The notes under the pieces are model-generated. The model was not told the origin of the DNA. It ran no database searches and saw only the letters and a list, made by a program, of their open reading frames with translations. A stretch of 64,000 nucleotides of DNA, taken from the NCBI GenBank assembly GCA_002311855.1, contig DCAB01000012.1:125785-189784 (forward strand). The letters run 5' to 3'. This stretch comes from Candidatus Dadabacteria bacterium UBA1144 (lineage in GTDB: Bacteria; Desulfobacterota_D; UBA1144). A program made the position numbers and the translations under genes. This document shows, in pieces, positions 19,014-27,011 of the stretch (its first letter is position 1; every line of letters begins with the position of its first letter).

Positions 19014-20384
19014 TCACAAATCAAAGATTTTTCCCGGATTCATTATATTTTTAGGGTCTATTGATCGCTTTAAAAGCTTCATCAATGGTAACGAATCGCC
19101 ATGTTCCATTAACAAATATTCTTTTTTGTTAAGACCAATTCCATGCTCACCCGTGATAGTACCACCTAATTCGAGAGATTTTGCAACCAATTTATCACTA
19201 AATCGTCTAATCATATGAAAATCGTCCTTATTTTGAGGATCATATAGAATTGTGACATGGAAATTTCCATCTCCTACATGTCCTATTATCGGGGCTCTTA
19301 GGTTAAGTTTTCTTATCTCTAATTCAGCAAATTCTATGCATTCTGCAAGTTTTGTAATTGGGACACAAGCATCCGTGGCATATATCCTTGAATTTGGCTT
19401 AAGCGCCTTAACAGACCAGTAAACATCATGTCTCGCTTTCCAAAGTCTATTTCTTTCTTCAAAATCTTTTGACCAACTGAATTTAAATCCATTGTTAGCC
19501 TCGCAAATATCCTTTGAGTTATCGATTGATTCAATATTTGATCTCTCACTTCCATGAAATTCAAAAAAAAGAGTAGGTTCGATATCCAGACCTTCAAGTT
19601 TTGAGAAATTAATACTTATCTCCATCTGTTCAGCATTCAATAATTCAATTCTTGCAACTGGTATACCAAACTGGATAATCTCTTTTGCCGAATTTACCGC
19701 TCTTTCAACACTATCAAAATGACATATCCCACTTATGATGCTTTCTGGAACAGGGCTGAGCTTCAGTTGTATCTCTGTTATTATTCCCAATGTTCCCTCT
19801 GAACCAATAAACAATCCGGTCAAATTGTAACCAGCAGATGATTTCTTGGACCTACTCCCAGTTGTAATTATATCCCCATTAGGTAGAACAACTGTCAGAG
19901 CCAAAACATTCGTTCTCATCGTACCATATCTTACTGCCATTGTTCCAGAAGCTGAAGTTGAACACATCCCTCCTATAGTAGCATCCGCCCCCGGATCAAT
20001 TGGAAAAAAAACACCTTGATCTTTCAAATAGTTGTTTAGTTGAATTCTTGTTACCGCAGCCTGTACTCTACAGTCAAAATCGTCTTTATTAATTTCTAGA
20101 ATATCGTTTAAATTCTCAAGACTTACGGAAATGCCTTTCTCGTTTCCTACAACTTGTCCTTCTAAAGATGTCCCTGCACCAAAAGGAACAACAGGTACTT
20201 CATATTCGCTGCATAATTTTAATATTTCCGAAATTTCTTCCGTACTATTGGGGAAAGCAACACCAAAGGGGAGCACGGGGTCAAATATGTCCTCTCCTTT
20301 TGCATAATTTGATCTTACACTTTCAGACAGAGCAAATCTCTTATCAAGTAACGATAAAATTTTTTTAACAAACCCTTCGTTCAT
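19014..20384 (-). CDS. glcD: FAD-linked oxidase (GlcD / D-lactate dehydrogenase type)
   Basis: A 456-residue member of the VAO/PCMH flavoprotein family that oxidises 2-hydroxy acids such as glycolate or D-lactate. FAD-binding segments are PFGAGTSLEGQVVG, GADATIGGMCSTSASGTMAV and GSEGTLGIITEI. The C-terminal domain has GHVGDGNFHV, GEHGIG and the ending DPKNIMNPGKIF. GlcE and GlcF partners are absent, which fits a stand-alone D-lactate or glycolate dehydrogenase. D-lactate from MurQ is one possible substrate (inference). The gene follows a small lipoprotein gene by 59 bases. Confidence 0.9.
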   Translation of the reverse strand: MNEGFVKKILSLLDKRFALSESVRSNYAKGEDIFDPVLPFGVAFPNSTEEISEILKLCSEYEVPVVPFGAGTSLEGQVVGNEKGISVSLENLNDILEINKDDFDCRVQAAVTRIQLNNYLKDQGVFFPIDPGADATIGGMCSTSASGTMAVRYGTMRTNVLALTVVLPNGDIITTGSRSKKSSAGYNLTGLFIGSEGTLGIITEIQLKLSPVPESIISGICHFDSVERAVNSAKEIIQFGIPVARIELLNAEQMEISINFSKLEGLDIEPTLFFEFHGSERSNIESIDNSKDICEANNGFKFSWSKDFEERNRLWKARHDVYWSVKALKPNSRIYATDACVPITKLAECIEFAELEIRKLNLRAPIIGHVGDGNFHVTILYDPQNKDDFHMIRRFSDKLVAKSLELGGTITGEHGIGLNKKEYLLMEHGDSLPLMKLLKRSIDPKNIMNPGKIFDL

Positions 20385-20443
20385 ACGTAATTAGTATAAA
20401 CTTTATAAAAAAGAATGCCTTTCAATTAGTATGTTGCCTTGAA

Positions 20444-20578
20444 TTAATCTAATTCTTCGATACTTTCTCCGCCCATCCATGATGGTCTTTCGTCCCATTG
20501 CTTGTTAATCCATGAGCATCCTTGGACCGAGGAAAGAAGAAAAACCGCGAGTATAAAAATTCTTGAAAACTTTTTCAA
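20444..20578 (-). CDS. Small lipoprotein, 44 residues, TTG start
   Basis: A short frame starts with TTG at 20578, six bases after a strong GGAGG (20589-20585). It encodes a basic start (MKKFSR), a hydrophobic stretch (IFILAVFLLSSV) and a lipobox-like VQGC with the lipid-modified cysteine at 21. The 23 residues after it are tryptophan-rich (SWINKQWDERPSWMGG) and acidic at the end. I do not recognise a family. It lies between the OprO/P-like porin and the GlcD-like oxidase, on the same strand. A TTGAAA/TATAGT pair with 19-base spacing (20631-20601) could be its promoter. Confidence 0.7.
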   Translation of the reverse strand: MKKFSRIFILAVFLLSSVQGCSWINKQWDERPSWMGGESIEELD

Positions 20579-20684
20579 ATTAAACCTCCGGACTTTGTTT
20601 ACTATATTAATACATATCAGAGATTTTTCAAAAAAATGCAGAAAATTCTTCGTATCCCTTCCCGCACCATGTCTATATATATTT

Positions 20685-22037
20685 TTAGAATTTAAACTGA
20701 GCCTGTAATCTAAATGTTCTTGTTTGTTTGTTGTTTTGTTTAATGCCAGCAGAAGTTAGTCCCTGTTCTTCGTTGATGTAACCATAATCAGCATTGATTT
20801 TCAAATTATGGCCAACAAAATATTTTGAAATCATATAAGTGTGTTCAGTGATTAAATCATCAGATTTATCTGATTGATCTCTTTGTCCATACCTATAGCC
20901 AGCTGACCAGTTGTCCATTATATGATAAGAACCTTGCAATCTTAGCCAATTTATTGATTCATTTCCAATCTTCAGCGTATCCTCGGATCCTTTAAGTGTG
21001 GAGTATTCGCCCTCCAAGGAAGCCCCTTTGTATTTAAGCGCTACATCATAAGTCCAGCCAGTTACATCTAGTTGGGTTAATCCATAAGAGGTTTTTCCAT
21101 TGTAACTCTTATAAGCTTTCCACAGGTCTTGGAGTCTGTCGTCAAATTTGCCTCCAACATTCTCTGAAAAATTTAATGAGCTATAAGTAGTCTCAATGCC
21201 TTTCCATGAAAGATAACCTGATGAAATTCTTATCCTTAATTCATCAGATTTCTTTAGGTCTCCTTGGCTTTTTTTCATTTTTCCAAGAGGATGGAATTCC
21301 AATCTAGTCACATATACATTGTCATTTACATCTAGGTCTGATGTATCTCTTTTTGTATTACCACCAAGACCAGTACCAAAATAAAAAGTACCTGTTATGA
21401 CATCTCTAAAGTAACCATCCAGTTTGAGTCCATGATCTCTCGCGAAACCGATTTGTTTTGAAGATTTATCAACGAACTCAAGTGTGCTTGAGGAATTTTG
21501 TTCTTCAAGGGTCCATGGCACTTTCATTTGACCAAAAGTAAGTTTAGCAACCGGTTTTTTTGCACTACCAAATTTATATCCAACGTACACGTCTGCCATC
21601 CCAAGTCCACTACCTGCACCACCACACTCAGTGCCGTTTTTATCAGAACAAAATACATATTTGTAGAATATGTTTGGACTATATGCATACCCACCAATAG
21701 TTACATTGAATCTCCTTATTTGAAAATCGGCACCTCGGCCAGTAATACCATCTGTTGTAGATCCTGGTGAACCTTGTTTTTCCTGGTTCCATATTGTGTG
21801 ATCAAATCTGGCTTGAATTCTACTGCCAAGATTCAGTTTAAATGCTTCTCCACCTTTAAACTCAATTCCTTCGCCTGCCTTATACCTTAATTTGATATCC
21901 TCAGAATCTGTAATTAAGTCAGTTTTTAAATTGTTGATAATTACAGATGAAGAATCTTCAGGCAATTCTTTGCTAAATACCGTTGAGATAAAGATTAAAG
22001 AAGATAACAAGAAAAGTGGTATTATGAGCTTATTCAT
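20685..22037 (-). CDS. Phosphate-selective porin O/P-like outer-membrane protein
   Basis: A 450-residue barrel with a signal peptide (about 1-22). After an acidic, Ser-rich segment the sequence follows the OprO/OprP family: LNLGSRIQARFDHTIW, DFQIRRFNVTIGGYAY, YVGYKFG, KLTFGQMKVPWTLEEQ and GFARDHGLKLDGYF, ending with an aromatic C-terminal residue (QAQFKF) as barrels do. It should admit phosphate or other anions through the outer membrane. It follows the PiT-like transporter gene by 14 bases, which supports a shared role in phosphate uptake, but family members also transport other anions. Confidence 0.85.
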   Translation of the reverse strand: MNKLIIPLFLLSSLIFISTVFSKELPEDSSSVIINNLKTDLITDSEDIKLRYKAGEGIEFKGGEAFKLNLGSRIQARFDHTIWNQEKQGSPGSTTDGITGRGADFQIRRFNVTIGGYAYSPNIFYKYVFCSDKNGTECGGAGSGLGMADVYVGYKFGSAKKPVAKLTFGQMKVPWTLEEQNSSSTLEFVDKSSKQIGFARDHGLKLDGYFRDVITGTFYFGTGLGGNTKRDTSDLDVNDNVYVTRLEFHPLGKMKKSQGDLKKSDELRIRISSGYLSWKGIETTYSSLNFSENVGGKFDDRLQDLWKAYKSYNGKTSYGLTQLDVTGWTYDVALKYKGASLEGEYSTLKGSEDTLKIGNESINWLRLQGSYHIMDNWSAGYRYGQRDQSDKSDDLITEHTYMISKYFVGHNLKINADYGYINEEQGLTSAGIKQNNKQTRTFRLQAQFKF

Positions 22038-22051
22038 ATGTGCTTTTAATC

Positions 22052-23011
22052 TTAACCTTCATTTCCTTGTAAAAATAGAACTCCAAAGACTACCAAAATT
22101 GAAATCGCAAGTCCAAGTAAAAGTTTTCCAAAATCTTTTGCAACAATAGGGAAAATATATTTCAATTTATACTCTTTTCTAGTAGTCGACATTGCCAATT
22201 CTCTACCAGAAAGAAGTCCCACAAAAACCCATGTAGTCGACATTGGAAGGTCATTCCATTCTTTGAAAGAATATAAAATTAATCCATATATGACGTTAAT
22301 TATACTTGTGGAACGTAAGTATCGAGAGCCAGTCTTGTTTAAGACAATTTTTTGTATTCTTCCACCTCCAATATAGAAGATAAAAGCCAAAAAAAGAACC
22401 CCGGTGGCTATTACAGCCAATAAAGAATAAAGCGGCAATTGGCGTGGTAAATAGACCGCAATATTTGCTAAATCATGCTGTAACCATATAACAAACAAAT
22501 AACCGCTGGTGACCCATTGGGCAACTCTCCAGTATTTTATATTCTGAGAATGGACTTTATTTTCTTTTTCATCAAGAAATGAACTTATCACTAACCAAAT
22601 TAGATAAGCTGCCACAGCCGCGACACCGTATCCGACTATCGATTTAACAACTATTTTTTCTAACACAACTTGAGAAGCAAATACCGAGAATACCAAAAAA
22701 GTAGTAGAGACTGGTATGCCATATCTAGTTAAAAAAAGAAGAACTGCAGGAGCCAAGGCATGATACCATTGTGGTTCTATGTAAGCTACTCTCGTTAATC
22801 GACCATAGGCCATATCACCACCCGTTGTTATCCAGCCATAAAGCACAACCAACGTAAAGATAGTGCCGCCAAACAACCATAACCATTTCCAGTCTATCGA
22901 TTCTTTATTGGAAGCTATGAAAGTTCCAAGAGTTTGAATGCTGTCATTTGCAATTACCGAGTATGAGGCGAGTAAAAATCCTATTATAGCCCAAATGCTA
23001 AGTATTTCCAT
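22052..23011 (-). CDS. Divergent PiT-like inorganic phosphate transporter
   Basis: A 319-residue integral membrane protein with about nine to ten hydrophobic segments. Two half-repeats recall the PiT signature: SVIANDSIQTLGTF near residue 20 and LQHDLANIAVYLPR in the middle, plus PVSTTFLVFSVFASQ and LPMSTTWVFVGLLSG, which match the P-x-STT segments of PiT proteins. It is shorter than typical PiT (about 400-500 residues) and the GANDxANA motif is degenerate. Start: GAGGTG (23024-23019), eight bases before the ATG. It is upstream of the OprO/P-like porin in a two-gene unit. Phosphate is the likely substrate by context; another anion cannot be ruled out. Confidence 0.7.
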   Translation of the reverse strand: MEILSIWAIIGFLLASYSVIANDSIQTLGTFIASNKESIDWKWLWLFGGTIFTLVVLYGWITTGGDMAYGRLTRVAYIEPQWYHALAPAVLLFLTRYGIPVSTTFLVFSVFASQVVLEKIVVKSIVGYGVAAVAAYLIWLVISSFLDEKENKVHSQNIKYWRVAQWVTSGYLFVIWLQHDLANIAVYLPRQLPLYSLLAVIATGVLFLAFIFYIGGGRIQKIVLNKTGSRYLRSTSIINVIYGLILYSFKEWNDLPMSTTWVFVGLLSGRELAMSTTRKEYKLKYIFPIVAKDFGKLLLGLAISILVVFGVLFLQGNEG

Positions 23012-23171
23012 GTTACACCTCTATAGATTTTATAAATAAATTTTGGCAAAAAAAAGTATTCTTTTGTGTATAAGGAAATAATGAAAAAGTGTAGTTGTGG
23101 AATTTCACGAAACAAAAATATAAACTAAAAAAAAAAAATTACAACAGTTTTTCTAAGAAAACTTAGTGCAC

Positions 23172-23975
23172 TTAATGGAGTTGTCTGACTGGAATTTTTT
23201 TATCCTCCGAAGCTAGATAGATCTCCATGGCTTCTGGTAAAAACTCTCTCATCGCTTGTATTCTTTTTAGGGTTGGAGGGTGGGTACTAAGCCATTCGGG
23301 TGGTCTTGGTTTGCCCTTATTGGTCTCATACATTATTTCCCAGAACGTGACTGCCTCTTCGGGATTATAGCCAGCCCTTGCCATATATATCAATCCGATT
23401 TGATCTGCTTCACTTTCTTGTAATCTACTATAAGGAAGAATAACACCAATCAATACAGTCGGGGCATATGCTTGAAATACCGCATACTGGACAGCTGAAT
23501 CCTTTTTTCGCATAGCAATCTGAAGAGCAACGGCACCCACCTGAGCTAAAATCCCCAAACTTATTCTTTCTCCACCATGCCTTGCAGTTGCATGCGCAAT
23601 TTCATGTCCCATAACCGCTGCTATTTGAGCCTCGTTGTCCATAATATCAAGAATGCCTTCATAAAATGCAATCTTTCCACCGGGGAGGCACCATGCATTG
23701 ATAACATCTGATTCAATTACATTAAATTCCCAATTGTAATTCTTTCCGGTTACCGGCCCAATTCTGGTACCTACTTGCCGTACAGAATCTATATAGGCCT
23801 TATTGGTAGATAATTTATTCTCTTTTAATGCTTGATTATATGCAGTAAGGCCTAATTGTATCTCTTGATATTCAGACAAAAGAATCAATTGACCTCTGCC
23901 AGTTATAGGAGCCGTAGTACAGGAGATTAAAAAAAGAGAAAGAAAGATAAAAAGTGCGGGTAAGTTTCGTATCAT
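23172..23975 (-). CDS. M48-family metalloprotease, lipoprotein (BepA/LoiP-like)
   Basis: A 267-residue zinc protease with a lipoprotein signal (lipobox LISC, cysteine at about 19) followed by TTAPITGRGQLILLS, typical of periplasmic M48 lipoproteins. The zinc site is HEIAHATARHGGER at about 125-138, with the third ligand E in ESEADQIGL. Homologues degrade or help assemble outer-membrane proteins, apt beside the porin genes. Length is short because it lacks the TPR domain of BepA, more like LoiP. It abuts the aminotransferase gene with no spacer, so the two are co-translated. Confidence 0.9.
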   Translation of the reverse strand: MIRNLPALFIFLSLFLISCTTAPITGRGQLILLSEYQEIQLGLTAYNQALKENKLSTNKAYIDSVRQVGTRIGPVTGKNYNWEFNVIESDVINAWCLPGGKIAFYEGILDIMDNEAQIAAVMGHEIAHATARHGGERISLGILAQVGAVALQIAMRKKDSAVQYAVFQAYAPTVLIGVILPYSRLQESEADQIGLIYMARAGYNPEEAVTFWEIMYETNKGKPRPPEWLSTHPPTLKRIQAMREFLPEAMEIYLASEDKKIPVRQLH

Positions 23976-25151
23976 TTATTTTGCGAAGAGCTTTTTCATT
24001 CTTTCTATGCCTTGATGGATATCATCATCAGATAAAGCATATGTGATCCTAGAAAATCCTTCTCCTTGAGTACCAAAGGCTGTTCCAGCAACAACTGCAA
24101 CGCCTGCTTCAACCACAAGCTTATCCGTAAATTCTTGAGATGTAAGACCAGTTCCCGAGATATCAGGAAAACAATAAAATGAACCAGGGGGAGCCACGCA
24201 TTCGATTCCCGGGACCTCGTTCAACCCCTTAACCATAAGATCCCTTTTGTCTTGTAAAAGTTCCCTTTTTTCAATAGTCCAATCTTGAGGTCCGCTAATA
24301 GCTTCAAAAGCAGCCCTCTGAATAAATGCAGCTACATTTGTTATTGAATCTTGTAAAAAGATAGAAAGCTTTGTAATGATTTCCTGATTTGCTACAGCAA
24401 AACCTATTCTCCAGCCCGTCATCGCATACGTTTTGGACCACGTATCAATGACGATACACCTATCTTTCATTTCAGGTATCGATGCTATTGTCTTATGTTC
24501 TTTTCCATCATAGATTACTTGGCTAAAAATCTCATCAGTAATCACTAAGAGGTCGGGATGTTTCAATACAATCTCGGCAATTTCTTCAGGATTTTCAACT
24601 AGCTGACCATTTGGTCTTTGTGGAGTATTGATGATAAGAAGTTTAGTTTTATCAGTAATCATTTTGTCAAGCTTTGCAAGGTCGTACTGCCAATCTCCTT
24701 TGTTTAAAGGAGTATGGTGAATCTTGGCATTTGCATATTTAGCCCAAACTTCATCAGGTGGATAGCCAGGATTAGGGAATACAACTTCATCTCCATCCTC
24801 AAGTAATGTAAGCAAAGTCATAGTTAAAGCATTTTTGGCTCCAGCCGTAATAATCACATCTTCAGGTTGAGTTCCGGGCCTTCTATCTTTCATCGTTTCT
24901 CGGGCAATATATTCCCTCAATTCGGTTAGACCAGGGCCTGGATCGTATCTTACGTATCCTGCCTCAAGAGCTTCGATCGTTGCATCAAGAATATGTTGAG
25001 GAGTTTCAAAGTCATCACCTTGATAGTCGCCTTTTTCAAAATGAATTATTTTCTTGCCGGTTTCTTCTTCGAGTTGCTTAGCGACTCTCATACTTGCCCA
25101 TTGTTTAGGCAAAGTGAAGTGATTGGTTCTCTTGCTGAAGTTGTAACCCAT
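23976..25151 (-). CDS. Class I/II PLP-dependent aminotransferase with an unusual PLP-site residue
   Basis: A 391-residue fold-type I aminotransferase. The PLP lysine lies in DTWSKTYAMTGWRIG, the Asp contacting the pyridine nitrogen in VITDEIFS, and the substrate-carboxylate Arg in FSRITYA. The usual N-P-x-N-P-T-G loop reads NTPQRPNG here, so the PLP-contacting Asn is Arg. The ATG has GGAGGTG just upstream. It looks like an aspartate/alanine-type enzyme but the substrate is uncertain. Co-transcribed with the M48 lipoprotein and divergent from the deoxyhypusine-synthase homologue. Confidence 0.88.
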   Translation of the reverse strand: MGYNFSKRTNHFTLPKQWASMRVAKQLEEETGKKIIHFEKGDYQGDDFETPQHILDATIEALEAGYVRYDPGPGLTELREYIARETMKDRRPGTQPEDVIITAGAKNALTMTLLTLLEDGDEVVFPNPGYPPDEVWAKYANAKIHHTPLNKGDWQYDLAKLDKMITDKTKLLIINTPQRPNGQLVENPEEIAEIVLKHPDLLVITDEIFSQVIYDGKEHKTIASIPEMKDRCIVIDTWSKTYAMTGWRIGFAVANQEIITKLSIFLQDSITNVAAFIQRAAFEAISGPQDWTIEKRELLQDKRDLMVKGLNEVPGIECVAPPGSFYCFPDISGTGLTSQEFTDKLVVEAGVAVVAGTAFGTQGEGFSRITYALSDDDIHQGIERMKKLFAK

Positions 25152-25190
25152 TGTGCACCTCCAAAGACGCCCGTTACAATTTTAACAAGA

Positions 25191-25218
25191 AGTATGAAAT
25201 ATTTATATTTTTTGTCAA
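25191..25218 (-). promoter_or_regulatory. Candidate promoter for the aminotransferase-M48 unit
   Basis: TTGACA (25218-25213) is a perfect -35 and CATACT (25196-25191) a four-of-six -10, separated by 16 bases, about 40 bases upstream of the ATG at 25151. Confidence 0.5.
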
Positions 25219-25221
25219 ACA

Positions 25222-25250
25222 TTGCCAAGGTATCGTATATAAAAGACAAT
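25222..25250 (+). promoter_or_regulatory. Candidate promoter for the deoxyhypusine-synthase homologue
   Basis: TTGCCA (25222-25227) and GACAAT (25245-25250) with 17-base spacing. The start site would lie near 25257, leaving a leader of about 68 bases before the ATG at 25325. Confidence 0.4.
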
Positions 25251-25324
25251 AGAAACTTACTTATTGCAATAATGAGTAGTTTCTTTATGATTAATGAGTC
25301 AATCGTTGGAGAAATAATGGCTTA

Positions 25325-26392
25325 ATGAACAATCAGATTAATTTGGAGAAAAAAGTAAGAGCCATAGAGGTTCAATCCGACAGGTCTATATCGGATTTGT
25401 TGAAAATAATGGAAAATACTGGATTTCAGGGAAAAAATCTAGCAAGAGTAGTAACCGTATTTGAGAATATGGCGAGAGACCCCAATATTGCTATACTTTT
25501 TGGTTATGCAGGATCTCTCTCCACGACTGGCCAATGGAAAATAATCAATTGGCTTTTAGAAAACAATCTCATTGATATCCTCGTACCTACAGGTGCAAAT
25601 ATTTCTGAGGATATTGTGGAAGCAATGGGTGGTGCCTATATCCAATCCACCCCCAACAGTCCTGACGAACAATTGTTCCAAAAGGGGTACAACAGATATT
25701 ACGATGTTATTGGTAGCGAAAAGGAATATATGGATATGACAGAGCTAATTGCTGAATTTATCCAGATCTTAAATAAAAAACATAATTATTCATCTAGAGA
25801 ATTTCTTTATCTATTTGGACTTTGGCTTTCTGATAAAGGAATCGAATCTATAGTATCAGTTGCCGCAAAAAATAATGTTCCAATTTTTTGTCCAGCATTT
25901 CCTGATAGTGCATACGGAGACGCAGCCTTAATAGCAAATGCAAAAGGGTTTAGCTTAACAATTGACTCAATCAAAGACTACAAAGAGTTCATGTCTTTGG
26001 CCGAACATGTTGTTGACACAGGGGTGGTTTATATAGGTGGAGGAGTACCAAAAGATTGGATTCAACTTATCTCCGTAACTGCCGATTTGCTTTATGAATC
26101 TAGGAAAGTACCCAATCGTAAAGGTGGCAAAAATCGAGAAAATACAGGAGACATAGAATCCTATTATCCTCACAAATATGCCATACAAATTACTACCGAC
26201 TCTCCTCAATGGGGTGGTTTATCAGGTTGCACATTTGAAGAGGCAGTTTCTTGGGGAAAAGAAGATCCACATGGAGAACTAATTCAATGTTATTGTGACG
26301 CATCGATAGCTCTTCCTATCGTATCTCAAGCATTAGCAGAAAGATTAGCAACTTTCAAAAGAAAGCCAAAGAAATTAAATTCTATTTTTTAA
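25325..26392 (+). CDS. Deoxyhypusine synthase family protein (bacterial homologue)
   Basis: A 355-residue protein with the marks of the DHS family: NAD-site segments GYAGSLSTTGQ, VPTGANISEDIVE, PAFPDSAYG, YIGGGVPKDWIQ and the late motif TDSPQWGGLSGCTFEEAVSWGK, whose last lysine aligns with the catalytic Lys of eukaryotic DHS. Bacteria lack eIF5A, so the substrate must differ; some bacterial homologues are thought to make homospermidine or other polyamines. No other polyamine gene is near. The ATG overlaps the TAA of a two-codon frame behind GGAG. Overlaps convergent thiE by 18 bases. Confidence 0.88.
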   Translation: MNNQINLEKKVRAIEVQSDRSISDLLKIMENTGFQGKNLARVVTVFENMARDPNIAILFGYAGSLSTTGQWKIINWLLENNLIDILVPTGANISEDIVEAMGGAYIQSTPNSPDEQLFQKGYNRYYDVIGSEKEYMDMTELIAEFIQILNKKHNYSSREFLYLFGLWLSDKGIESIVSVAAKNNVPIFCPAFPDSAYGDAALIANAKGFSLTIDSIKDYKEFMSLAEHVVDTGVVYIGGGVPKDWIQLISVTADLLYESRKVPNRKGGKNRENTGDIESYYPHKYAIQITTDSPQWGGLSGCTFEEAVSWGKEDPHGELIQCYCDASIALPIVSQALAERLATFKRKPKKLNSIF

Positions 26393-27007
26393 AATAATAT
26401 CTAGTTCTTTAAGTGAATTAACAGGATCCCTACTTCCAAATACAGAATTTATAATCGCGGCACCATCAACTCCCGTATCCAATACTTTGTTGATATTTTT
26501 TGAATCAATACCACCAATAGCAAAAATCGGAATATCTTTGATTTTTGATACAATATCTACCATTGTATCAAATGAAGTTGGTTTCCTACCTGGTTTAGTT
26601 TTCGTATAGTATGGCGTACCGATAGCTATATAGTCTGCTCCGAGTTTTAAATATTGTTCACATCTTTCTAAATTACCATAACAAGAAACTCCGATTATTT
26701 TTTTTAATCCCATTTTTTTTCTTGCTTCTTCAAAATTTATATCATCGTCACCAATATGCACTCCATCTGCACCACATTCTAGAGCTATGTCAACATAATC
26801 ATTGACAATAAAAATTGTTTGATATTTATCAGTTAGTAGTTTAATTTGTTTGGATTTATATAAAATCTCATCAAGAGGACCATTTTTAATTCTAAGTTGG
26901 AGAAGATTGGGCCCTAAGTTTAATACCGACTCAATTATTTCGAAGTACCTATTTTGATCTATTAGAGATTCATCAGTAATTAAATACAAGCCTCTTAATG
27001 TTTTCAT
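26375..27007 (-). CDS. thiE: Thiamine-phosphate synthase
   Basis: Couples the pyrimidine and thiazole moieties to thiamine phosphate. A 210-residue TIM barrel with LYLITDES at the start, LLQLRIKNG, FIVNDYVDIALECGADGVHI, the GVSCYGNLERCEQ segment, YIAIGTPYYTKTKP and IFAIGGIDSKNINKVL. It is the last gene of the minus-strand run from murJ; other thi genes are absent, so the cell may salvage precursors (inference). Its 3' end overlaps the convergent DHS-family gene by 18 bases. Confidence 0.95.
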   Translation of the reverse strand: MKTLRGLYLITDESLIDQNRYFEIIESVLNLGPNLLQLRIKNGPLDEILYKSKQIKLLTDKYQTIFIVNDYVDIALECGADGVHIGDDDINFEEARKKMGLKKIIGVSCYGNLERCEQYLKLGADYIAIGTPYYTKTKPGRKPTSFDTMVDIVSKIKDIPIFAIGGIDSKNINKVLDTGVDGAAIINSVFGSRDPVNSLKELDIILKNRI

Positions 27008-27011
27008 TCAA

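Noticed and set aside
24993..25325. 110-codon plus-strand frame opposite the aminotransferase start
   Set aside because: Most of it is antisense to conserved aminotransferase sequence; only its last 17 codons form a possible leader and are discussed as such.
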